Positions 41,501 to 52,520 of a stretch of 64,000 nt of DNA are shown piece by piece (within the stretch, counting starts at the first letter, position 1; every line of letters starts with the position of its first letter). The position numbers were made by a program, and so were the translations under genes. The notes below the pieces were generated by a model. It was not told the origin of the DNA, searched no databases, and saw nothing but the letters and a program-made list of their open reading frames with translations. This stretch comes from Acanthochromis polyacanthus (taxonomy: Eukaryota > Chordata > Actinopteri > Pomacentridae): the NCBI RefSeq assembly GCF_021347895.1, contig NC_067121.1, positions 33,281,974-33,345,973 of the forward strand, in the 5' to 3' direction.

Positions 41501-42499
41501 ACTGACACATCAGCAGCATCACACACAGCTGACAAGTGTGAGAAAAAACAGCTCTGATAAAGTATTAGAATTCAAAGTTTGTTTTTACCCATGTCACTCT
41601 CAGACTGTAAAAAAAAATCAGTAACTGTTGGATTAATTGTCATAATATTTGAAAGTGAGAATCAGTCCTAATGAAGCTGGTTTCCCTCAGAGTGCCCCTA
41701 TCGCTCCACCACCAGGTCAACATATAATCACTCATCCTTCTAATGAATATGTGCATTCATACAGGCACGAGGTGGCTAATCAGGAAGACCAGGACAATTC
41801 CCGGTGGGCCGGTCTGATGTTTGGGCTGCGAGGGCCGGTGTTCAGTGATGGCACTGGGTTGATCATTCTGCTGCTACCGCTGTTCCTGGGCAGCCTCCGC
41901 TGATAGCTGTGGTTTGTTTGTTTGTTTTGCAGTAATGTAATGAGTGTTATCAGCAAAAATCAATTGTTCATTTGATGAACTTCATTTCCTAAAACATCCT
42001 GAATTGGAGCTCATATCTTTGGCAGCTGTAAAGTTTCTGCTCCTTCAAAGTTCACAACACAATGAATGAATTCCTAAAAGACTCTCAGTGCTGGAGAGTG
42101 TTTGTGATGCTGAAGCAGTGACCAGTTTTTCTGTTTCTTCTCTGGAGATGCACAATGAGGGACGTCTGCAGCGACTGAGAAAGAGTCTCACCACATCCTG
42201 ACCGGAGGAAAAAGACTTTATTGAAGACGACAATGAGGAAAACTATCAGACAACAGACGGCGTGCATTCAAGGTGAGCTCTGAACATTTGATCTGGAACA
42301 GGAATTCAATAACGGCAGCATGAGCTTCATTTCAGTCTGTAGCTGCTGAATTCATGGATGAATCATCTGGCACTAGAGAGGAAGACCATCAAACATCCAT
42401 GTCTGCTGATGGAGGTCCAAGAGTCTCACCAAACAAACAACTTACAGAGTGAAGAGCTCTAACCTGATTGGACGGCCTCCTATTCATTTGTGAAACTTT
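38537..42499. other. gene-free segment
   Basis: Apart from the MITE copy at 39320-39733 I see no gene or named repeat. 40590-41240 is GC-richer with CpGs and no repeats, unlike its AT-rich flanks, and is reported as a candidate regulatory segment. Short frames (41649-41903, 40581-40829) show no domain. Confidence 0.4.
39320..39733 (+). mobile_element. palindromic TTAA MITE, copy 3 (5' end lost)
   Basis: The right end shows ttttaaacgggtcagttt..gagggTTAA (TTAA at 39734-39737). The interior has aattccaataattcc, aagaaaattcttgtaaatat and aagaacattcagaatatt..gaatgttctta. The core palindrome is shortened and the left terminus is not recognisable. It is a more decayed member of the family. Confidence 0.75.
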
Positions 42500-42504
42500 A
42501 AAGA

Positions 42505-42735
42505 TTTCAGCCCTCAGACTGTCTAAAGGTTCAAACTAACAGACTTCTACTAAGGAACTTCTTGAATTTCAATCCTCAGACTGTCTAAAGGTTCAAACTA
42601 ACAGACTTCTACTAAGGAACTTCTTGAATTTCAGTCCTCAGACTGTCTCAAAGTTCAAACTAACAGAGATCTACTGTGGGACTTAGAAATTTGTCAGCCC
42701 TCAGACTGTGTAAAAGCTCAGGTCCTGAGGACTCG
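42505..42735. repeat. 62-bp tandem repeat, about four units
   Basis: The motif cctcagactgtctaaaggtt begins at 42512, 42574, 42636 and 42699 (last two diverged), giving periods of 62, 62 and 63. The unit continues caaactaacagacttctact and ends cttgaatttcag. The first three are about 95% alike. There are no spacers of varied sequence, so it is not a CRISPR array. Confidence 0.92.
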
Positions 42736-42901
42736 GGAGGTCTCGAGGCTTTGGAAAGTCTTGGAACTGAGGGTTCAACCCTCCAGCACCAAGGCTGAAG
42801 TCCAACCTCCTGAGAAAAACGGTCGAGTTGAGACTCCGAAAACGGCAAAAAATAGATGATAAATGCGCAAAAAAAAAAAAAAGAAGAATTCAAATCTAAG
42901 T

Positions 42902-42968
42902 GAGTAGCTCAGGGGGTAAGAAGAGAGACTACCAAATGGAAAGTAGCAGGTTCAAGACCCACCACTGG
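42902..42968 (+). mobile_element. tRNA-like SINE head, forward copy
   Basis: A-box-like tagctcagggggtaag (about 42905) and B-box-like ggttcaagacc (about 42949) are at tRNA-like spacing. The stems are too imperfect for a functional tRNA. It faces a second related head at 43014-43074. Confidence 0.6.
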
Positions 42969-43013
42969 CATTTTTCTTTCTTTGTTAGGCTTTTCAAAAG
43001 TTATAAGCAGGGT

Positions 43014-43074
43014 CTGATTCTGAACCGGCTACCTGCAGCTTCATAGGCAAACCCTTAACTCACTGAACTACAGA
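43014..43074 (-). mobile_element. tRNA-like SINE head, reverse copy
   Basis: Read on the - strand: gtagttcagtgagttaaggg (A box), tgcctatgaagctgcag, then agccggttcagaatc (B box). It shares the tag-tcag-g-gt-aag and gtag..ggttca skeleton with the forward copy 45 bases away, so it is probably the same family in opposite orientation. Confidence 0.6.
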
Positions 43075-45332
43075 TCAGATAAAAAGAAATAAATTCGTCG
43101 TCCCTTTGACATCGTAGTTTCTGTTCCTAATAAAGTGACCACATAGGCGGAGCCAGGGTGTAGTCAGGGTGGAGTCTGGGCGGAGAGTAGGAGGGGAGGT
43201 GGGTGGCAGCCTCCCCACCTCTGTTTTTTCACTGGAGTCCGTCATTGAAATACAAGAAGCTGCTCAAATGTTTTCTTCACACTTAGGGGACAGAAAAATG
43301 ATCAGTTCCTCTGTATAAGATCGAACACTTTATCTTTAGTCTAAAAATGTAAAGTAGTATTTTTTTTATAGTATACTGATACATTATCGAAGTTTACTGC
43401 AGAGTGATTTCCATCATGACGAAAAAGATTTTGAGGCTTATTAGCTCTATAACTTTAAGCAATAACCCACTAACCTACTTTATAGACTCTATGAGTCACA
43501 CAAGACAATCACAGAGTGCATTAGCAGCCAAGGTGGAAACGCTTCTTAAACTTGCCTATTTGATAGGCAACAGAACTCCCACTCTCACTTACTTTGTAAT
43601 TCCTCTCTCTTATCTCCTCTCCCACTCCTCTTCCATCTTACCTATTCCTATTTCTCTCTCCATTTCTCGACTTCCTCTTCTTTCTTTTGGCTGTTTCAAG
43701 TCCCCACAGTGGTATTTAGAGCATGGCACAGAGCTATATTAATGTGACTAAAGAGGATTGCACAGGTAACTCGAGTCCAGCTGGCGCTAAACTCAGCGAT
43801 GCGGTTCCTCGCTGAGCATTAAAGCTCCTCTGTTTATGGAGTCACCCTTCATAAACAATACTATATAATTCCCTTTGAACGTTACTGCACATGCCTCGTA
43901 TAAAGCATCGCAAAATATGAGGGGACACCACACACACACACAACCACAGATAAAGTGCACATGCTGGTAAAACGCACACACCGACGGCATCCTGCAGCAC
44001 AACCACAGCATTATGTGATCAGTGTGTCCTCTCTGCATGTGCCAGCAAGACTTTGAAAGGAATGCATTGTTTTCCCCTGGGAGTAAACAGCCACAGAAGA
44101 CAAATAACTATATTCAACAAACAGTCTATATGCACCAAAAACTCCCCCCCAAACACAGGAAGAGAAAAATCTCCCTGCCCAGTATGGAGCTAATCAATAT
44201 TTTAACAGCCTAGCCTTGATTGTTCATGCAGGCCATGAGAGGGCTAATGAGGCGAAGCTGCAAAGACAATGTGCTCACCAAAGTAGGCTATCTACTAAAG
44301 GACAAAATTATCCTTCAGATCTGCCGGATCATTCGCGCTCTGCCCAGGAAGAGAAGCTTCTGAAGTGAACCACTGGAGACTTTGGGCTGCATGACAGTTT
44401 ATGAGAAGCCATGTCTGTCTGAGGGAGCACAGATGTGGTTCTCTGTGATCTGCTGTGTCAAAGTCCTCACGCCTCATATGCTGTTTGTTGTCAGCGCACT
44501 TTGAATTGTGCTTTATGTGGGGAAACGTGGAGCGACTGTAAATGATGCTTAATGGATTCATCCCCGAACTGAGCGCTTGGAGTTATGAGAGTTTTTGATC
44601 GCTGCGTGATTCGGAGTATTTAGGAAGATAATATATACAGAAAGTAATATCAGGCTGACTAAGGGGCTGTGCAGTTCTTGCGTTGCTTTGAAGGTACAAT
44701 GTACATAATTTGTGTTTTTAAACTGTTTTTAACTGTAATTTGTTTTGACACTTTATAGTTTTTCGTTAAATTACAGACAAGAACTAGAAAATCACAGAAA
44801 AATTATTAATTTACAATTTAAGCATGAAGAACAGTGACTCATTCTTCAACATTTGACTACAAAATGTATTTAAATTAGCACACAATGTCATAAATGGGCA
44901 AATATTTGCCACTATTTTAAATAAAAACTATGTACACTGTAAAAAAAAAAAGGTTTGTCAATTTTACAGTGAAAACTGTTTCACTGATTGAAATCAACTA
45001 AAACATTAGAATTTTACAGATGTTTGCCAAATATTTTAATAATTTTCTACCATTTTCAAACACATTTTGTGGCTCCCTTGCTGCCAGACTTTTGCAAGTT
45101 TTTGTGTTTTTTTTCTTTGTCTTTCTTCTTCTTTTGTTCACATTCAAACCCATATACTTAACCAACTCTACTGTCTCACTACTTTCAACTGTTTTCATAC
45201 CTGATGAAAAATACTGAACGTTCTTGCACCACGGTCACCGTGGAAACTCGATTCTTTCTTACTTCTGCTACTGTCATGGTCATAATAACATACTGTAAGC
45301 ACAAGCACCTCCCAGTTCTATAAATTCTATTA
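43075..45332. other. gene-free segment
   Basis: No gene is seen. It includes pyrimidine tracts (about 43600-43690), a short CA run near 43929-43942, an A11 run near 44941-44951 with actgtaaaa-type AT-rich sequence common in fish repeats, and otherwise unique-looking sequence. Confidence 0.4.
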
Positions 45333-46845
45333 ACAGTCATGGAAAAAAATGATTAGACCACCGTAGTTTTCTTCAATTTTTTTGTTCATTTTAATGCCTA
45401 GAACCGCTTAAGATATATCACCTGAAGAATACAATGAACACGACAAAAAAAAAGCAGCTGATTCCGTAATACTTTAGGTCCTATTTGACATACTTCAGCT
45501 TAATTGTATTCCCAGGATATATAAGAGGACATTTCATGTCATAAGCAGCGCTGCACATGGAAAGGCCTAAAGTGGTTTCCTGCTTACATTCAAGCCGTAG
45601 CGAAACTCAGAAGTTGTCAGCGCTCACATAATGACTCAAACAAGAGAATTATGTGAAGCCACAAAGGTAGCCGTCTTGGCACTGCTGGAAGTTGGCATGA
45701 GTGAGAGACAGGTAGCAAAAAAACTGAAGATCTCCAAAACAGCCGTTCATTACACCAAGAAAAAACAAGCCCAACATGGTTCTACTTAACTGCTAGCTGG
45801 TCGGGGCAGGAAACGTCTTTGTACTCCCCAGATGACCATCACTCATCCGTTCCTGTGTCAGGAATCATCGTCAGACCTCCAGAGACTTTAAAAATGAGAG
45901 AACATTGTGGAGAAATGTGACTTGTTCAGCAAGGAAAATTTGAAACCGACTTCTTGAAGCTGGTCTGAAGTCACACGGGGCAGGAAGAAGCCTTTCATCA
46001 ACAAAAGGCAGAGGAAAGCCCGGTTACTCTTTGCTGGGATCACAAGGATTGGACTGTTGATGATTGGGCTAAGGTTCTCTTCAGGGACAAATCCAATTTT
46101 CAAACATGGGGGTGGATCAGTGATGATCTGGTTGTTTCAGTCTTGGTGGAACAGGGCAAATGAACCAGGTCATGTGCCGGGCTACTCTTTAAAACAGTCT
46201 TCTTCCATCAGCTGGAAAACTCTTTCCTGCATCCAATGACTGGATTTTCCAACAAAACAATTCCCCTTACCACACGGCAAGGTCAGTTAAAGCCTGGATG
46301 GAGAACCAGAACATTGGAACCATGTCTTGGCTGCTCAATCACCAGATCTAAATCCAACTGAAAACCGGTGGAAAATCATCAGACGTAAAATGGACAACCA
46401 CAAGCACAAAACAAAGCAAATTTGTTTGAATTTGTGCATCAGGAATGGACAGCTGTGAGAGCAGAACAATGTAAGAAGCTGGTGGAGAGCATGCCAAGAC
46501 GCATGGCTGGAGTCATCAAAAACAATGGTGATGCAGTCAAGTAGTAACTCCTGTGTGGATCACGTCACTAAAATAGACAGAAAAGAAAACATAAAAAGCC
46601 TACAAGCACTGTTTTGGCAACACAATGCCATAGATATTGATGTAAGAACTGAAGTGATTTTGGTTATAATCAAGAAAACCATGGAAAATGTCCAGATATC
46701 AACTCTTAGATTAAACTCTTATGGGCTGTTTTTGTTGTTATCCTTATATTTGTCCAAACAAATGTAGCTTTAGTTGTACCAGGCTTTGAAATGAACAAGA
46801 AATTGAAGGAAACAAGGGTGGTGTAATCATTTTTTCCATGTCTGT
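45333..46845 (+). mobile_element. Tc1-like DNA transposon with both termini, transposase decayed
   Basis: The left end acagtcatggaaaaaaatga and the right end tcattttttccatgtctgt are inverted repeats flanked by TA (45331-45332 and 46846-46847), the Tc1/mariner target. Inside, 45631-45789 encodes an N-terminal helix-turn-helix piece (MTQTRELCEATKVAVLALLE, later QVAKKLKISKTAVHY). Further fragments of the catalytic domain follow in shifted frames (FRDKSNF near 46081), ending near 46545 with AGVIKNNGDAVK. Stops and frameshifts make it non-functional. Confidence 0.9.
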
Positions 46846-46847
46846 AT

Positions 46848-49800
46848 ATATCAACAGATTGCATCTATCAAGAGGTGGAAACATTCCCACTAACAGCACA
46901 GCTTAAATAAGCGTTTAACAATAATAAACACAATTTTGCAGCTCCACAGTCCAAAACTGTCTCTGCCTCAGAAATACATTTATCTGTTTGTCAGTTTGTC
47001 AGCAAGTGAAACAACCAGAACATCGTTTGTACAGCCCCAAATTGTGATGTTAAATCTCTGATCCCAGATCTGCGCTCCACCCATGAGAGAATCTTTTGAC
47101 TCCACATTTATGTTACGAAATGCAGAAATAAAGTGTTATGGCTGCAGGACTATAAATCCAAGTGATGAAGTTATGAAACACTGTTAGCGCGCTACATTTC
47201 GGGTCTCCGCTGCCATCAAAGGGGGGGGGGGCGGGGGGGGGGGGGCGGGGAGCAAGCTATGTAAACACAGAGATCTTTGCAGGCACACAAACACACTCAG
47301 CAGGCAGCACCCAATTATCTTTGCTCACAATAAATGAGAAAGAGTCAAATTAGTATTGGGTCCGGGAAGCATCTTCATAGATTAGAATATAAAAAGCAGG
47401 GGAAAACATCCTCACACACAATTCCTCACAGACCCTCGACACAAAGCCAAATGTAGGCTATTTCATAAAACTACAACCCCATGTCATCAAAGCTCTCCCT
47501 GCGGAGGCGTTATTCTTGATCGCTCCTCCCGTCTAAGCGCCCTATTTCTCCACATAGTCATCTTTGTTTGCAGCACTTGTCTCGCGTCACGGGGAGGAAA
47601 AAGCCCGCGTTCGATTCATCTTAACAGTTTGTGTGTCACTGGGAGAGAAAAAAAAATGGGTGAAACTTTAAAAAATTCAGGCTTTGTTGCCAGAGAACAG
47701 AAGGCTGACAAAGTTTTATAGAGGCAGCCATGAAGTTCTGCCTCATTAGATAGAATAGCTGTTCTATATTCAGGGTCTCTGTGGGGCTAACAAATGCAAT
47801 GAGTGGGCCAAACTCGGTTCGTTCCGCCAGAGCAAGGGCCTTTTTGTCTGCGTTTGGTGGGTGGGGTTGGCTGGGCTACAGGGGCCAGACCAGCCCTTCA
47901 AAACCTGGATTTCTTCACAGCTGAGTCGACTATTAGGAGGAGAGTGTATCTAACGGTCTACATAAGGAAGCCCTGGAGGATTTGTCCTTAAAGGATCTAA
48001 TCCAGCTACAGCTCCATCCCAGCAGACACCCAGACTGATGATCCACCGTGAAGCGAACACATGCAGATGTCACATTATTATTTTTCCCACACTGTGCCTC
48101 AAAGGAGCCATGATACTTGGTGGAGTCGATCAAAAACTGTGACTGAATGAATGATTTCTTTGTCAGGCGCTGAGATTTTACAGCTCGCACGCAGTCCAGT
48201 ATTTTCCATTGGTGACAGATTAAAGGAAAATCCTGGTTTAATTCAACTTGGGTCTCGTTTTTATGGCTTTGGCTGCCGTTTCTGTCGGTTATGGCGATGT
48301 TTTAGTCAGTTATTGCACAGTAAGCATCCACTGAGCAGGAACTGTGATGGATGCGAGAGATAATTTGTGCATTAATTGTGGAGTTTTGCTTTCATTTTTC
48401 TAACCTGGAGGCTTGTTTACAATCCGTCTGATCGTCTGAATGCTCGCATTTCTTGCCAGATCTCACTTCACTCAGCCAGTCTGCAACACTTCCAAATCTC
48501 AGCAGTTAACCAGTGAGCAGTTTTATCACAGCCAATAGAACACACGGATAAACCCAGAAAAACACAGAATAAAATAAAAAAACAAACTGTAATAAACCAC
48601 AATGGAACTGAAGTGGCTGTAATCCATATTTTTAACTTTTACAACTGACCACACAACTAGGAATAAGATAAAAAAAAGCCACTTGTAGTAGAGAAGATTG
48701 ACACCTAACTGCACATTTAGCATCTTTTAACTCTTTTCTTTGGTTTTTCGTGTTTTTCTTCTCACCACATGAGAAGAAAAACAGCCAAAAAAAAGCATCA
48801 ATAAACCAACTGTATGCTACCAGATGAGATCTAAACAGCTGTCAAACAAAGCCAGCTGGTGAACATAGCAGAGCATTTCGCTAAAGAGCCCAGAATTTCT
48901 TGTATAAGGTGGTGGAGACCAAAACAGAGCACGAATTAAATATTGCAATTACTTGCAATGCTTTGGTGGATAAAAAAAGCCTTTATGTCAGTGGCAAAAG
49001 GTCAAAATAGATATTGCACGTCACTGTTGTGTTTATAACCTCTTATTTTTACTAAAAAACAAGACAAGACAACAACCAAAAAATGTTAATACCAGTTTAG
49101 CCTTTGTCCATTGTAAAGTTTCTATGGCTAGTCTTTGGTTTAAGCCATTCTGACACATTCTTGGTCAGTTCCATCCTGCAGGGCTGTTCAGATTGTCAGG
49201 GATGTTCTGTATTTTCTGAAGATTTCATGGTAAAAACCCTCCAACTTACAAAATAAACTCCAAAACCATCGTCATAATCCCACAATGGCATCGCCGTCTT
49301 ACATTCAAAACACTGTAAGATCAGAGGAGCTCTTTTCATTTGCATGTTCTTCTGATAAAACAGCTTGAATTGCTAAAATTTTAATTACATTACACAGTTT
49401 TAAATCAAACCTCCAACTACATAGGCCAACAATGTGATTTGTGTGTTTGAATAGAGTCTGTTGAATCCATTTCCATAGGCTACTGGGCTTTTCTTTTTCA
49501 CATGCATTTATATTTTTAAAAGGGGCACAAATTCCAGAGGCAGTGCACTAAATATTTAAAAAATAACACACTGGGTTTAAGGACACATCTCAGAGTTGTC
49601 CTCCTAAAAAAAGATTAGAGGATTAGGAAACCATCTCCAAGTTGCTGTTTCATGTCTGTGTCCCAGATTCAACTTGATATCCTTTGATTGTACAAAGAAA
49701 AAGCCACTCCGGCTGTGCTGCTGTGGGCCAAGATAATGGGAGAGAAATTTGCACTGTGTCATTATTTTCATCTCACTCTGTAGCAATCATTTATTAGAGG

Positions 49801-51460
49801 CGGTAGTTCATTGATAACCTAATAGGCTTACTCTGTGTTGCTCATTAGGGGCTAATAATGCAAATGTGGTGCAGGCTGGAGGTGTTCAGCGGCCTGTGTC
49901 TGGAGATGAGGGTATTTGCTGGGCAGATGGACGGAGCTCCGGGGCTGCCTCACCTCCTGACCCCCCGCAGATGTCCCCCAAACCAGCCAGAGCCGCGTCA
50001 CGAAGGCAGCGGAAAATCACTAACGCACCGGAACCAACTTGTCAATACGCAGGACAATTAGGCGCATTTGAGCGCCAGTTCTGGCTGCGTGGCGGCGCTC
50101 GTTGCGCACCGAAACACGCAGCGATTACAGCCGAGATGAAAGAGGCAGAGGGGCCGTGCGGTGCCTTTCTGTGGAGGCCTGTTTGACCGATGACTCTCCC
50201 CTGAATGGGGCTCTGGTGGTCATACATAAATTAAGAGGTTAAGTGAGCCATCAGGAACAAATGTTTGCATTTATTAACTAAGAATAATGGCTCCCAGCAG
50301 TGAACCCGCAGCCTGGGCTTCCCTTCGGGCTGACTTCTTAAGCATGTTTGAAATTACCTCCAGTTTTGTGCATTAGGTCTATATCTGCATCAGTCAAGTC
50401 TAATTAGCCTCCAAACAGCTGATTCTTGATTGTCTTACAATATAACAGGGGTGCTGGAGGTCAATAGTGTTAGAGGAGACCGTGAACGCACCACCGCAGT
50501 GGAGTTATTACAGAATATTAAGTTCCAAATGGACAACCAGGAGTCCCAGATACATGCATAAATGTCCCAAAACCAATAAGCTGCGACTTCATTAAGACAT
50601 CAGAGACCGAGATGTTCACGAGGCTCGTTACACAGAACAAACATTCCCACTCACATGTGAGGAGGGATCCCGCAGGAATGCATGAGGCAGGTGTAAATTT
50701 AAACTGTTAATGAGGCGCATCAAAAGCATCAAAGGCGCGCCGTGCTGAGCCATTCTACCATTAGTCCGCACTAGACAAAAGCCATCAGAGAGTTTTCCCC
50801 GCTAAACGGTGCAGAATGGGTCCGAGCAGCGGGAGTTTTATTGTAGCCGCAAAACTCCCGCAGACCGGAGCGCACTAACCAGGTCGGTGTGATGAGTTCA
50901 CGCTAACGAGACAGATGAAGCGGAGCCTGATCGCTCTGTGGACGGAGTCATATGGAGATCAGTGTGTGTGGGAGAGAATAAATAGTTAAAGAAGTGTAAC
51001 AGTCCACATATGGACGCTTCAGAGGGAGAAACATGGTGGATGGCTGATGAGAGGTTCATATTTCTGTGTTGTAGCAGTAACACTTTATAATAAATGTGCC
51101 AAAACCCATAAGTGATGCTTTAATTAATGCATGATCCACTATGGTTTAATGCAAGAATGGATGTAGGTTGTATTATTAATTCCTGTTCACCGGTACAAAG
51201 CTTACAGCTGTAATTTTATAAAACAATTTACAGTTTTTCATTGTTTTGTTAAGTTGCAGGTAATATTTAATTAAATCACAGAGAAAAAAGTATTAATTTA
51301 TGTGATGTCCTAAAAAATGAGGCTGAAACTGTAAATAATGTCTATGTTAAAAAGATGTATTTTTACAAACATAGTTTACTGTATTTAAATCTGCTGAACA
51401 TAATGATTTCACAGATAGTTTCAAATATTTTCTTTTTCACATTTTCTGAATGTATTAACC
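46848..51460. other. gene-free segment, partly high complexity
   Basis: No gene is seen. A 30-base G-rich run lies at 47221-47250. 47440-47640 and 49780-50900 are repeat-poor and of balanced composition, unlike the AT-rich 48400-49780. 51100-51450 is AT-rich with actgta/tttacagt motifs also present near 44700-45000, suggesting another old dispersed repeat. Confidence 0.4.
47221..47250 (+). repeat. poly(G) tract, G-quadruplex candidate
   Basis: Runs of G11, G13 and G4 separated by single C. Long uninterrupted G runs easily satisfy quadruplex patterns. They are also prone to sequencing error, so the exact length is uncertain. Confidence 0.85.
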
Positions 51461-51464
51461 CTAA

Positions 51465-52520
51465 CCCAACCTGCTGAAGTTCAAACCGAGCAGCAGAATG
51501 GGGAAAAAAGTGCATTTAAGTGACTTTGAATGTGGCATGGTTGTTGGTGCCAGACAGGCCGGTCTGAGTACTTGAGAAACTGCTGATCTACTGGGATTCT
51601 CACACACAACCATAGGGTTTACAGAGAATGGTCTGAAAAAGAGAAAATATCCAATGAGTGGCAGTCAAGTGGACCAAGAGGCCTTGTTGATGTGAGAGGT
51701 CAGAGGAGAATGGGCAGACTGGTTGGAGATGATAGAAAGGCAACAGTAACTCAAATAACCATTGGTTACAACCAAGGGAAGCAGAACACCATCTGAATGC
51801 ACACGTCCAACCTTGAAGAAGATGGACTACAGCAGCAGAAGACCACACGGGGTGCCACTCAGGCTGCTACAGGCTCACCAAAATTGGACAAAAGATTTTA
51901 AAAAAAACGTTGAGTGGTCTGATGAATCCCCATTTCAGCTGTGATATTCAGATTGCAGGGTCAGAACATGAAAGCATGGATCCATACTGCCTTGTATCAA
52001 CAGCTCAGGATGCTGGTGGTGTAATGGTGTGGAGGATATTTTCTTGGCACACTTTGGGCTCCTTAATACCAACTGAGCATCATTTAAACACCACATCCTA
52101 CCTGAGTATTGCTGCTAACTATGCTCATCCCTTTCTGACCACAGTGGACCATCTTCTGATGGACACTTCCAGCAAGATAATCCTCCATGTCACAAAGCTC
52201 AGATCATCTCAAACTGGTTTCTTGAACATGGCAGTGAGTTTACTGTACTCTAACGGCCTCCACAGTCACCAGATCTCAAGCCAGTAGAACCTTTGGGATG
52301 TGGTGGCAAATTGTTGGTTGGCATCATGGATGTGCAGACAACAAACCTGCAGTAACTGTGATGGTGTCATGTTAATATGGACCAAAATCTTTGAGGAACA
52401 TTTCCAACACTTTGATGAAAGAATGCCATGAAGAATCAAGGCAGTTCTGAAGGCAAAAAGGGGGTCCAACTTTTTGCCAGTTCTAGCAAGATGTACCTAA
52501 TAAAGTGGCCAGTGAGCGTA
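51465..52520 (+). mobile_element. second Tc1-like element, 5' terminus missing, transposase decayed
   Basis: It begins at cctgctgaagttcaaaccga and continues through a recognisable Tc1-type transposase in broken frames: GKKVHLSDFECGMVVGARQA, then VEWSDESPF (first catalytic Asp), FQQDNPPCHK (second Asp) and SPDLKPVE. It ends at tgtacctaataaagtggcca, the 3' terminal repeat of this family. The matching left terminal repeat was not found upstream. Several stops are present. It is a different family from the element at 45333. Confidence 0.88.

Noticed and set aside
42505..42735. Regular direct repeats that might suggest a CRISPR-like array
   Set aside because: Units are contiguous 62-bp copies with no unique spacers, in a vertebrate genome; a minisatellite.
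42902..43074. Functional tRNA genes
   Set aside because: A and B boxes are present but acceptor and anticodon stems do not pair and there is no clean terminator; SINE heads fit better.
51450..51464. taaccctaaccc, telomere-like motif
   Set aside because: Only two units, next to a Tc1-like element; no interstitial telomeric array.
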